From NCBI RefSeq assembly GCF_000378045.1, contig NZ_KB899093.1, forward strand, positions 186,001-250,000: a stretch of DNA of 64,000 nt, written 5' to 3'. The notes under the pieces were generated by a model, which saw nothing but the letters and a program-made list of their open reading frames with translations, was not told the DNA's origin and did no database searches. The translations under genes were made by a program, and so were the position numbers. Source of the stretch: Marinobacterium rhizophilum DSM 18822 (GTDB lineage: Bacteria; Pseudomonadota; Gammaproteobacteria; Pseudomonadales; Balneatricaceae). Shown piece by piece: positions 54,073-61,743 of this stretch. Position 1 is the first letter of the stretch. Each line of letters begins with the position of its first letter.

Positions 54073-55104
54073 TTAGTTGTGCTTGTGCAGGTCGGCGTTC
54101 AGCTCAATGGCGCTCTTGTTGGTCTTGGCTTCGATGCGGCCGGTGAGGGAGTTGCGGCGGAACAGCATATCCGGCTTGCCGGCCAGTTCCGATGCCTTGA
54201 CGACGGCGACTTCGTTGTTCTGGTCGTCCAGCAGTGCCACCTTGGAGCTGCCCGTCAGGTACAGGCCTGCTTCGATGGTGCAGCGATCCCCCAGTGGCAG
54301 GCCCAGGCCGGCATTGGCACCCAGCAGGCAGTTTTCACCCACGGAGATAACCACGTTGTTGCCGCCGGACAGGGTGCCCATGGTGGAGCAGCCGCCCCCC
54401 AGGTCCGAGCCGTTGCCGACCACGACGCCCGCCGAAATGCGGCCTTCGACCATGGAGACGCCCAGGGTGCCGGCATTGAAGTTGATGAAGCCTTCGTGCA
54501 TCACGGTAGTGCCTTCGCCCACGTGGGCGCCCAGGCGAATGCGGGCAGCATCGCCTACGCGGATACCGGCCGGCACGACGTAGTTGGTCATTTTCGGGAA
54601 CTTGTCCACCGAGTGAACATCCAGTACGCGGCCCTGGGCACGGGCGGCCAGCTGACGTTTGGGCAGTTCGTCCAGAGCGATGGCGCCTTCAGTGGTCCAG
54701 GCAACGTTGGGCAGCTTGCCGAACATGCCGGCCAGGTTCAGGCCGTGGGGCTTGACCAGGCGGTGCGACAACAGGCTGAGCTTGAGGTAAACCTCTGCGG
54801 TGGTGGCGGGTTCGGCATCGGTTTCCAGAATGCACAGTACCAGCGGCTGACGGGTACCTTCCAGGATCTCGACAATTTCGGCCTGGTCTTCGGCATCCAC
54901 CGACAGGAAGGCCGATTCCAGCGCCTTGAGCTGCGCCTGCTCGATTTCCAGGGTCTGGTTGCCGCCGGTATAGCCCGCCGCGTCGGCAACGGCATTGATC
55001 AGTTCAGCCGGTGCGTTGAGCAGCGGTGCGTTGTAATACACTTCCAGCCATTCACCGCTGGCTGATTTGGTGCCGATGCCCAGGCCGAATGCAAAATTTG
55101 TCAT
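54073..55104 (-). CDS. dapD: Tetrahydrodipicolinate N-succinyltransferase DapD
   Basis: 343 residues from ATG 55104 (GGAG upstream). The left-handed beta-helix has isoleucine-patch hexapeptide repeats (for example VGDAARIRLGAHVGEGTTVMHEGF and LGGGCSTMGTLSGG). The length is that of the longer, Pseudomonas-type DapD rather than the ~270-residue E. coli form. It uses succinyl-CoA in diaminopimelate synthesis. Between it and dapC lies the small yffB-like gene. Confidence 0.93.
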   Translation of the reverse strand: MTNFAFGLGIGTKSASGEWLEVYYNAPLLNAPAELINAVADAAGYTGGNQTLEIEQAQLKALESAFLSVDAEDQAEIVEILEGTRQPLVLCILETDAEPATTAEVYLKLSLLSHRLVKPHGLNLAGMFGKLPNVAWTTEGAIALDELPKRQLAARAQGRVLDVHSVDKFPKMTNYVVPAGIRVGDAARIRLGAHVGEGTTVMHEGFINFNAGTLGVSMVEGRISAGVVVGNGSDLGGGCSTMGTLSGGNNVVISVGENCLLGANAGLGLPLGDRCTIEAGLYLTGSSKVALLDDQNNEVAVVKASELAGKPDMLFRRNSLTGRIEAKTNKSAIELNADLHKHN

Positions 55105-55148
55105 GCTGTTACTCCGTAATCGTTTGAATAGTCGTGTGTGGCCTGATC

Positions 55149-55496
55149 TCAACCCTGCAGCCAGGCCGCATAGTCGGCGGCCTTGAAGCCCAGGTAGCGC
55201 TGTGTGCCGGTATCCAGCAGTGGTCGCTTGATCATGGCCGGGTGTTGCAGCATCAGCGTAATGGCGCTGGATGCATCGATCGTGTTCTTTACCGCCTCGG
55301 GCTGGGTGCGCCAGGTGGTACCGCGCTTGTTCAGCAGCGCTTCCCAGCCCAGTTCCTGCGCCCAGGCTTCCAGCTGGGCGCGTTCCAGGCCATCGGCCCG
55401 GTAATCGTGAAAGCGGTAATCGATACCGTTGCTTTCAAGCCAGGAACGGGCTTTCTTGATGGTGTCGCAGTTCTTGATTCCGTACAGGCAGATCAT
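55149..55496 (-). CDS. yffB: ArsC/Spx-family reductase-like protein (YffB-like)
   Basis: 115 residues, a thioredoxin-fold ArsC-like protein. The single Cys is C10 in [10 protein letters not shown], with no CxxC. The family-typical RRPLLDTG-like region is present as [10 protein letters not shown] (about residue 88). YffB proteins are glutathione-dependent thiol reductases by similarity, without proven arsenate activity. In many gammaproteobacteria yffB sits between dapC and dapD as here, with 15 bases before it and about 44 after. Confidence 0.85.
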   Translation of the reverse strand: MICLYGIKNCDTIKKARSWLESNGIDYRFHDYRADGLERAQLEAWAQELGWEALLNKRGTTWRTQPEAVKNTIDASSAITLMLQHPAMIKRPLLDTGTQRYLGFKAADYAAWLQG

Positions 55497-55511
55497 GCGG
55501 GCTCCGGTGGT

Positions 55512-56714
55512 TCAGGCGTTCAGGCTTTCGACATAGGCGCGGATACGCTGTGCCGCGTCCACGCATTCCTCAACGGTGGCGACCAGCGCCATGCGCACGA
55601 AGCCTGCGCCGGGCAGGCGGCCATTGGCTTCGCGGGACAGGTAACGCCCCGGCAGTACGGTTACGTTCTGCTGCTCGAACAGGCCCTGGGCGAAGCGGTC
55701 GTCATCGATGGGCGTCGGTGCCCAGAGGTAGAAGCCGGCATCCGGCATGCGTACATCCATCACCGGGGCGAGGATGTCGATCACCTTGCTGAACTTTTCG
55801 CGGTACTTGTCGCGGTTTTCCAGCACATGGGCTTCATCATTCCAGGCGGCAATGGATGCCAGCTGATGCTGTACCGGCATGGAGCTGCCATGGTAGGTGC
55901 GGTAGCTGAGAAACGGCATCATCAGGGCCGCATCGCCGGCGATAAAGCCGGAGCGCAGTCCGGGCAGGTTGGAGCGCTTGGACAGGCTGTGGAACACCAC
56001 ACAGTTGCGATAGTCATCCCGGCCGAGTTCTGCGCATACCTGCAGCAGGCCGACCGGTGGCTCGGCTTCATCGAAATAGATTTCGGAGTAGCACTCGTCC
56101 GAGGCGATGATGAAGTCGTACTCATCGGACAGCGCGATGAGTTTGGTCAGCACATCGCGGTCGATCACGGTACCGGTGGGGTTGCCAGGGGAGCACAGGA
56201 ACAGCAGCTGGCAGCGCTGCCAGACGTCCGCCGGCACGGCATCGAAGTCGGGCACAAAGTTGCGTTCGGCATCGCAGTTCAGAAACAGCGGTTCGGCACC
56301 CGCCAGGTAGGCGGCACCTTCGTAGATCTGGTAGAACGGGTTGGGCGACAACACCAGGGCATTGGCCTTGCGCTCAACAGCGGCCTGGGTAAAGGCGAAG
56401 ATGGCTTCGCGGGTACCGTTCACCGGAATGACATTGCGCTCGGCGCTGAGGCTGCCTGCGGCCAGCTTGAAACGGCGGCTGCACCAGTCTGCGATGGTCT
56501 GGCGCAGTTCCGGCAGACCGGCAGTGGTCGGATAGTTCGCCAGGTAGCCGATGTTGTCGGTCAGGACCTTGGCCACGAAGGCCGGTGACGGGTGCTTGGG
56601 CTCACCGATGGACAGTGCAATATGAGCCTTGTCGGCGGGCGGTGTGACCTGCGCCTTCAGGGCGGCCAGCTTTTCGAACGGGTAGGGCTGAAGCTTGTCG
56701 AGGTCCCGATTCAT
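55512..56714 (-). CDS. dapC: N-succinyldiaminopimelate aminotransferase DapC
   Basis: 400 residues. A type I PLP aminotransferase with the Schiff-base Lys in SLSKRSNLPGLRSGF, the Asn/Asp in SPGNPTG and ASDECYSEIYFD, and the substrate Arg near the C-terminus (GAGFVRMALV). It transfers the amino group to N-succinyl-2-amino-6-oxopimelate in lysine/diaminopimelate synthesis. It is the first gene of the operon that continues to the Sel1 lipoprotein gene; an AGGGA site precedes the ATG. Confidence 0.92.
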   Translation of the reverse strand: MNRDLDKLQPYPFEKLAALKAQVTPPADKAHIALSIGEPKHPSPAFVAKVLTDNIGYLANYPTTAGLPELRQTIADWCSRRFKLAAGSLSAERNVIPVNGTREAIFAFTQAAVERKANALVLSPNPFYQIYEGAAYLAGAEPLFLNCDAERNFVPDFDAVPADVWQRCQLLFLCSPGNPTGTVIDRDVLTKLIALSDEYDFIIASDECYSEIYFDEAEPPVGLLQVCAELGRDDYRNCVVFHSLSKRSNLPGLRSGFIAGDAALMMPFLSYRTYHGSSMPVQHQLASIAAWNDEAHVLENRDKYREKFSKVIDILAPVMDVRMPDAGFYLWAPTPIDDDRFAQGLFEQQNVTVLPGRYLSREANGRLPGAGFVRMALVATVEECVDAAQRIRAYVESLNA

Positions 56715-56869
56715 GGCAAATAATGTCCCTGCTGCTGTTACGGCTTTGGAATGGGCCGGGCAATGGATTTAAAAATGGTACGGGATTATAGCGAATCTGG
56801 CCCCGGCGATTAAGCCCCGTCACGCTTCAAGTGGGATTGATTGTACGAGCGGGCCAAATGCAGCCCGGT

Positions 56870-58252
56870 TCAGCCCTGAATACCGCCCCGGGTCAGGCGG
56901 GCGGGGTCGAGCAGCTGGCCGAGCTCTTCCTCACTCATGCCGGTGACCTCTGCCGCCACATCGATCACCGGCCGGCCCTCTGCATAGGCTTGCTTGGCGA
57001 TGGCGGCCGCTTTCTGATAACCGATGATGGGATTGAGCGCCGTGACCAGGATCGGGTTGCGCGCCAGTGCGGCGCTGATATTGGCTTCGTTGACTCTGAA
57101 CGTGGTGATGGCCTTGTCAGCCAGCTGGCGGGCGGCGCTGGCCAGCAGGGTCTCGCTTTGCAGCAGGTTGTGGGCAATAAGCGGCAGCATGACATTGAGT
57201 TCGAAGTTGCCGTGCTGTCCGCCCACGGTGATGGCGGCATCATTGCCGATGACCTGGGCGGCGACCATCATTACCGCCTCCGGGATCACGGGATTGACCT
57301 TGCCGGGCATGATGGACGAACCCGGCTGCAGAGCCTGCAGTTCGATTTCGCCGAGTCCCGCCAGGGGGCCTGAATTCATCCAGCGCAGATCATTGGCAAT
57401 CTTCAACAGGCCACAGGCCAGAGCCTTGAGCTGGCCTGACACCTCCACCGCGGTATCCTGGCAGGCCAGGGCGCTGAACAGGTTGTCGGCGGGGCGGAAC
57501 GACAGCCCCGTCAACGCGCTGATACGGTGCGCAAAGCGGCTGGAAAAATCCGGGTGCACATTGATGCCGGTACCCACCGCCGAGCCGCCCTGTGCGAGCT
57601 GGTGCAGGCGCGCCCGGCTGTCCTCCAGGCGCCGGATGGCCAGCTGAATCTGTCCCGACCAGCCCGACAGTGACTGTGACAGCTGCACAGGCATGGCATC
57701 CATCAGGTGGGTGCGCCCCGTCTTGATGAGCCCCTTGAGATCATGGGCCTTGCTGTCGATGCTGACCTGCAGGTGGTGCAACGCCGGTAGCAGGGACTCA
57801 TCCAGTACCAGCGCGGCGCTCAGGTGGATGGCGGTGGGAATGACGTCATTGGAACTTTGCCCCATGTTGACATGATCGTTTGGGTCCACCGGTTGCCCGC
57901 AGTAGCCGGATGCCAGATGCGCGATCACCTCGTTGGCGTTCATGTTGGAGCTGGTACCGGAGCCGGTTTGAAACACGTCGACCGGGAACTGGGTGCGGTG
58001 TTCGCCGGCGGCAATTTCCATGGCGGCCTTCTGGATGGCGGCACCGGTTTCGGCGTTCAGCAGCCCCAGCTCGACATTGCATTGGGCCGCGGCCGCCTTG
58101 ATCAGTCCCAGCGCACGGATAAAAGAGCCGGGCATGGTCAGGCCGCTGATTGGGAAGTTATCTACAGCGCGCTGGGTCTGAGCGCCATAGAGTGCATCTG
58201 CCGGCACCTGAAGGGCGCCCATGCTATCTTGCTCGCGACGAAACTGGCTCAT
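56870..58252 (-). CDS. fumC: Class II fumarate hydratase FumC
   Basis: 460 residues from ATG 58252 (AAGGAGA upstream). The fumarase signature GSSIMPGKVNP, the early GSGTSSNMNANEV and the TGRTHLMDAMP block are intact. It interconverts fumarate and malate and lacks the oxygen-sensitive Fe-S cluster of class I. The protein is slightly longer at the C-terminus than some homologues because of a short tail (LDPARLTRGGIQG). A single-gene unit on the minus strand, upstream of dapC. Confidence 0.93.
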   Translation of the reverse strand: MSQFRREQDSMGALQVPADALYGAQTQRAVDNFPISGLTMPGSFIRALGLIKAAAAQCNVELGLLNAETGAAIQKAAMEIAAGEHRTQFPVDVFQTGSGTSSNMNANEVIAHLASGYCGQPVDPNDHVNMGQSSNDVIPTAIHLSAALVLDESLLPALHHLQVSIDSKAHDLKGLIKTGRTHLMDAMPVQLSQSLSGWSGQIQLAIRRLEDSRARLHQLAQGGSAVGTGINVHPDFSSRFAHRISALTGLSFRPADNLFSALACQDTAVEVSGQLKALACGLLKIANDLRWMNSGPLAGLGEIELQALQPGSSIMPGKVNPVIPEAVMMVAAQVIGNDAAITVGGQHGNFELNVMLPLIAHNLLQSETLLASAARQLADKAITTFRVNEANISAALARNPILVTALNPIIGYQKAAAIAKQAYAEGRPVIDVAAEVTGMSEEELGQLLDPARLTRGGIQG

Positions 58253-58587
58253 GGAAGGTCTCCTTGCTGTTGCGCCGGGTGACGCAGGTATGTGCACAGG
58301 GTACGGTCATGCCCGGAACAGGGGCTGCTATACCTAACTATAGTTCGCGGGCCCGGAATGTAGGGGGCGCGAACAGAAGTGGAATACAGCGGATCTGTTT
58401 CGCTCGGCCGCTGTCTGGACTAAAAATAGAACTATTTAACCCGTCGGACCGATCGATGGCCCGGTGAGGGCGCCACAAAAGCCCGCATGCACTTGCGTGC
58501 GCTTTTGTGCCGTGGCTGACAAGCAGGCAGGTCACCTGTTTGTCAGCCTGGTTGATAAATCTGGGCACGACTACAGAGGATTGCATC
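58253..58587. other. Intergenic region between divergent fumC and PilZ gene
   Basis: 335 bases. It contains an AATAGAACTATT palindrome-like motif near 58425-58436, a hairpin at 58474-58509 and the GGCTGACAA/TTGTCAGCC palindrome at 58514-58548. No gene seen. Confidence 0.55.
58474..58548. repeat. Two adjacent palindromic elements upstream of the PilZ gene
   Basis: CACAAAAGC (58474-58482) pairs with GCTTTTGTG (58501-58509). GGCTGACAA (58514-58522) pairs with TTGTCAGCC (58540-58548), the same arms as at 35198-35220 but with a 17-base loop. The second lies about 40 bases before the PilZ start and could also be regulatory. Confidence 0.55.
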
Positions 58588-58947
58588 ATGAATGTTGATA
58601 TGCGGCTGCACCCCAGGGTGAGTGTGGATCTGCCGGCCGAGCTGGAACCTTTTCGAGGGGACTGTCTGGATGTGCGCCTGGTTAACCTCAGCCTGAGCGG
58701 TGTGCTGGTTGAAGGCAACGCCGAACTTGAGGCGCTGCTGGGCGCGCGCAAGAGCCCTGCATCCGACATGCCACTGGAGCTGAATCTGCATTTCGGACTT
58801 GAAACGCAGTCCGTGCATTGCCATTGCCGAATGGTCCACAGCCGGCGCCTGGCTGAGAACCGGTTCCAGGTTGGCATGAAGATTCTGAGTATCCCCACGG
58901 ATAGCCAGGGGCTGCTCAGCCGTTATATCGAGGCTCGGCTGCACTGA
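58588..58947 (+). CDS. PilZ-domain protein (putative c-di-GMP receptor)
   Basis: 119 residues from ATG 58588 (AGAGGA upstream). The PilZ c-di-GMP motif is visible: R6-x3-R10 (RLHPR), then NLSLSG in the place of D/NxSxxG. The barrel ends near residue 110. No second domain. A small stand-alone PilZ protein probably works as a c-di-GMP-responsive adaptor for motility or polysaccharide production; the partner is unknown. Both motifs are close to consensus, so nucleotide binding is plausible. Confidence 0.85.
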   Translation: MNVDMRLHPRVSVDLPAELEPFRGDCLDVRLVNLSLSGVLVEGNAELEALLGARKSPASDMPLELNLHFGLETQSVHCHCRMVHSRRLAENRFQVGMKILSIPTDSQGLLSRYIEARLH

Positions 58948-59074
58948 GATGTTGCTGATGATCTGATCATGCTAACGTAATCCAGGGTAGAGTTTTTCCG
59001 ATGATGGAAAGCGGCCATGGAAACTGCGCACGGGCACCTGCCATGGCCTTTGCGGCCCGGGGGAGAATCAGACA

Positions 59075-59923
59075 ATGCGGACAGGATCAATCAGCGCGCT
59101 GAGCAGCACGGGCTTTCACCGACTGGTTTATCACGAGTGGGGCAGCGTCGAGAATGACCGCGTGGTGGTCTGCGTACACGGCCTGGCACGCAACAGCCGC
59201 GATTTTGATGACCTGGCACAGGCGCTGGCGCGGGACTATCGCGTGGTCTGCCCCGATATTGCCGGACGGGGTCATAGTGACTGGCTGAACCCGCCGGCGT
59301 ACCAGATTCCACAGTACATGAACGACATGGTAACCCTGCTGGCACGGCTGAATGTCGAAAAGGTCGATTGGGTGGGGACTTCCATGGGGGGGCTGATCGG
59401 TATTTGTCTGGCGGCGCTGCCCAACAGCCCCATCCGCTCCCTGCTGCTCAACGACATAGGTCCCTTTGTACCCCGGGATGCGCTGAAGCGCATTGCCGAC
59501 TATCTCGAAGACCGCCGTTTTGACAGCATCGAGGCCTGTGAGGCCTGGTTGCGTCAGACGTACCCGGCGCTGGGGCATCTCAGTGCTGCGCAATGGCACC
59601 GCCTGGCACAGACCAGTACCCGGGTGCTCGAAGATGGCACGCTGGCGGTGCACTATGATCCTGCAATCGCCGAGAACCTGCGGCTGAGCAGTGATGAGGA
59701 TGTGGATATGTGGGCGATGTGGCAGCAGATTTCCTGCCCGCAGATGCTGATCTGGGGCGAGGCATCGGATGTGTTGCGGGCCGATACCGTGAGCCGCATG
59801 ACCGAGTCGAATCCTGCCTTGAAGCTACTCAGTTTACCGGGCATTGCCCATGCGCCGTCACTGATGGACTCTCAGCAGATCGAGGCTGTGGTGTCCTGGC
59901 TGCGTTCGCACCAGCATTTGTGA
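59075..59923 (+). CDS. Alpha/beta hydrolase fold protein
   Basis: 282 residues from ATG 59075 (GGGAGAATCAG upstream). The oxyanion HG motif (VCVHGLARNSRDF), the nucleophile elbow GTSMGG with S103, and the later GIAHAPSLM His give the hydrolase triad, with the acid probably Asp in the WGEASDVL region. A cap helix follows LLNDIGPFVP. The enzyme class could be an esterase, a dehalogenase or a ring-cleavage-product hydrolase; the sequence does not choose. It precedes the glycerate kinase gene by 54 bases and may be co-transcribed. Confidence 0.85.
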   Translation: MRTGSISALSSTGFHRLVYHEWGSVENDRVVVCVHGLARNSRDFDDLAQALARDYRVVCPDIAGRGHSDWLNPPAYQIPQYMNDMVTLLARLNVEKVDWVGTSMGGLIGICLAALPNSPIRSLLLNDIGPFVPRDALKRIADYLEDRRFDSIEACEAWLRQTYPALGHLSAAQWHRLAQTSTRVLEDGTLAVHYDPAIAENLRLSSDEDVDMWAMWQQISCPQMLIWGEASDVLRADTVSRMTESNPALKLLSLPGIAHAPSLMDSQQIEAVVSWLRSHQHL

Positions 59924-59976
59924 AGCCCCGAGCCGCGCTGCCTGAAGCCCATGACCTTGTTTTAAGCGGAGGCTGA

Positions 59977-60990
59977 ATGAGTGTGTTGACCCACTGGCCC
60001 GAGGATCAGTTGTGCCTGAGTGCGGCGGAACGTCAGCACGCGGTCGAGGCACTGCAGCGCGCCTTCGCATCCACCCTTGAGTCCCTCAAGGTGGATATCG
60101 GACTGGTGGAAATGTTCGAGGCCATCTATGTGCCGTTGGCCGCCTGGATCGCCGCTCATCAGCGCCGGCGGGGTGCGCCGCTGGTGGTGGGTCTGAATGG
60201 CGCCCAGGGTGCCGGTAAATCCACCCTTGTTACGTTGCTGGAAATTACGCTGAGCGAAGGCTTTGGTTTGCGGGTGGCAGGGTTCTCCATCGACGATCTT
60301 TACAAGACCCGGGCCGAGCGCGAGCGCCTCGGTGCCGATATCCATCCGCTGCTGAGAACCCGCGGCGTGCCCGGTAGCCATGATGTAGAGCTGGGTATCG
60401 AACTGCTGCGCGCGCTCAAACGCGGTGAAGCGGATGCAGCCATCCGCATACCGGTGTTCGACAAGTCCATCGACGACCGTTGCCCGGTGTCTGTCTGGCG
60501 CGAGTGGTCGGGGGGCGCCGATGTGGTGGTGCTGGAAGGCTGGTGTGTGGGGGCAAGAGCCCAGAGCGATGCCGCCCTGCTGGAACCGATCAATGCGCTC
60601 GAACGGGAGGACGATCCGGATGGGACCTGGCGCCGTTACGTCAATGCGCAGCTGCGGGGCCCCTATGCAGAGCTGTTTGCGCTGGTGGACGTTATGCTGA
60701 TGCTCAAGGTGCCCAGCATGGAGGCCGTTTACGAATGGCGCTCACTGCAGGAAAAGAAACTCGCCGAACGCATGCGGTATTTGTCTGAAACGCGCGAGCC
60801 CCAGGAACCTTTGAGGATTATGGGGGATGCCGAAATACAGCGCTTCATTCAGCATTATGAACGTCTGACCCGGTCCATGCTGGACGACATGCCGGCGCGG
60901 GCGGATGTTACGCTGCACCTCAATGACAATCACAAGATCTGCGATATCAGCATTAATGCGCCGCTGCCTGAGTGCGGCTGCGGGCGCTGA
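59977..60990 (+). CDS. D-glycerate kinase-like P-loop protein (GLYK family)
   Basis: 337 residues. The P-loop is GLNGAQGAGKST (72-83, K81). A Walker-B-like DVVVLEGWCVGA and the FDKSIDDR motif match the plant-type glycerate kinase family, which phosphorylates D-glycerate. The N-terminal helical region (residues 1-65) is typical. It follows the hydrolase gene closely. A different small-molecule kinase of the same family (uridine-kinase-like) is the alternative. Confidence 0.8.
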   Translation: MSVLTHWPEDQLCLSAAERQHAVEALQRAFASTLESLKVDIGLVEMFEAIYVPLAAWIAAHQRRRGAPLVVGLNGAQGAGKSTLVTLLEITLSEGFGLRVAGFSIDDLYKTRAERERLGADIHPLLRTRGVPGSHDVELGIELLRALKRGEADAAIRIPVFDKSIDDRCPVSVWREWSGGADVVVLEGWCVGARAQSDAALLEPINALEREDDPDGTWRRYVNAQLRGPYAELFALVDVMLMLKVPSMEAVYEWRSLQEKKLAERMRYLSETREPQEPLRIMGDAEIQRFIQHYERLTRSMLDDMPARADVTLHLNDNHKICDISINAPLPECGCGR

Positions 60991-61034
60991 TCCCCGGCAA
61001 TCACCGGGCTCACCTCATTGGCTAGATAGCGGCA

Positions 61035-61736
61035 TCAGATCGGCAGCAGTACCGTAGAGGCTGCGCCGTGCAGCACCTTGTTGATGGTGCGGTTCTGGGT
61101 ATCGGCCACGATGCGCGCCATCATGTCCTGCAATGCAATCAGTTTGCCAAAGGTACGGGCAAAACTCAGATTCTCGATGCCGACCTCGCTCAGGCCGTTA
61201 CTGTACAAAAACAGCTCGCCATTTTCCTGGCGGGCATTATTGAGTTGCCAGGCGATTTTTTCGAGATTGCGCGCGCTGTTGTAGAGTTTTTGCTGGTCGA
61301 TCTCGTCAAGCATGAAGAATTCATCCTGACCGTTATAGGCACTGTGGATCATGCCACTGATGCCCACCATCAAGGCCATGACACGGTCACCCTTGAATGT
61401 GGGGTCAAAGGCCAGCGGAACCGCGTGGACGCCATAGCGGTTGTTCAGCTCGCTAAAGCGGGTCTTGCGAGGAAACTCGAACAGCTGATACATGCGCTGC
61501 GCAATGGTGGTGCCGGGAGGCGCCTTGGCAAGTTCGCGCGGATTGCGCCGGTACAACTTCAGCATCAGCTCCCGGCTCAGGCGATTGACCTCGGCGATAT
61601 GGGCGTCGGTCACCATGTCGATGTCCGACTTGGCCAGGTTGCGCATCTGGAACGGGCGTTCCTGCTGCTGCGGGGCACAGGCGCTGAGACCCAGTGCCAA
61701 CAGCAGTGTCAGCAGAATAGGCGGCGATCGCATCAT
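61035..61736 (-). CDS. Hypothetical lipoprotein coupled to MCE gene
   Basis: 233 residues from ATG 61736, 7 bases after the MCE gene stop. The signal ends in LGLSAC, a lipobox. The mature protein is helical (LAKSDIDMVTDAHIAEVNRLSRELMLKLYRRNPRELAK) and has no catalytic motif. Position suggests an accessory to the MCE system in lipid transport or envelope maintenance, as PqiC-like lipoproteins accompany PqiAB, but it is longer than PqiC and the family is not recognised. Confidence 0.72.
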   Translation of the reverse strand: MMRSPPILLTLLLALGLSACAPQQQERPFQMRNLAKSDIDMVTDAHIAEVNRLSRELMLKLYRRNPRELAKAPPGTTIAQRMYQLFEFPRKTRFSELNNRYGVHAVPLAFDPTFKGDRVMALMVGISGMIHSAYNGQDEFFMLDEIDQQKLYNSARNLEKIAWQLNNARQENGELFLYSNGLSEVGIENLSFARTFGKLIALQDMMARIVADTQNRTINKVLHGAASTVLLPI

Positions 61737-61743
61737 GATGTCA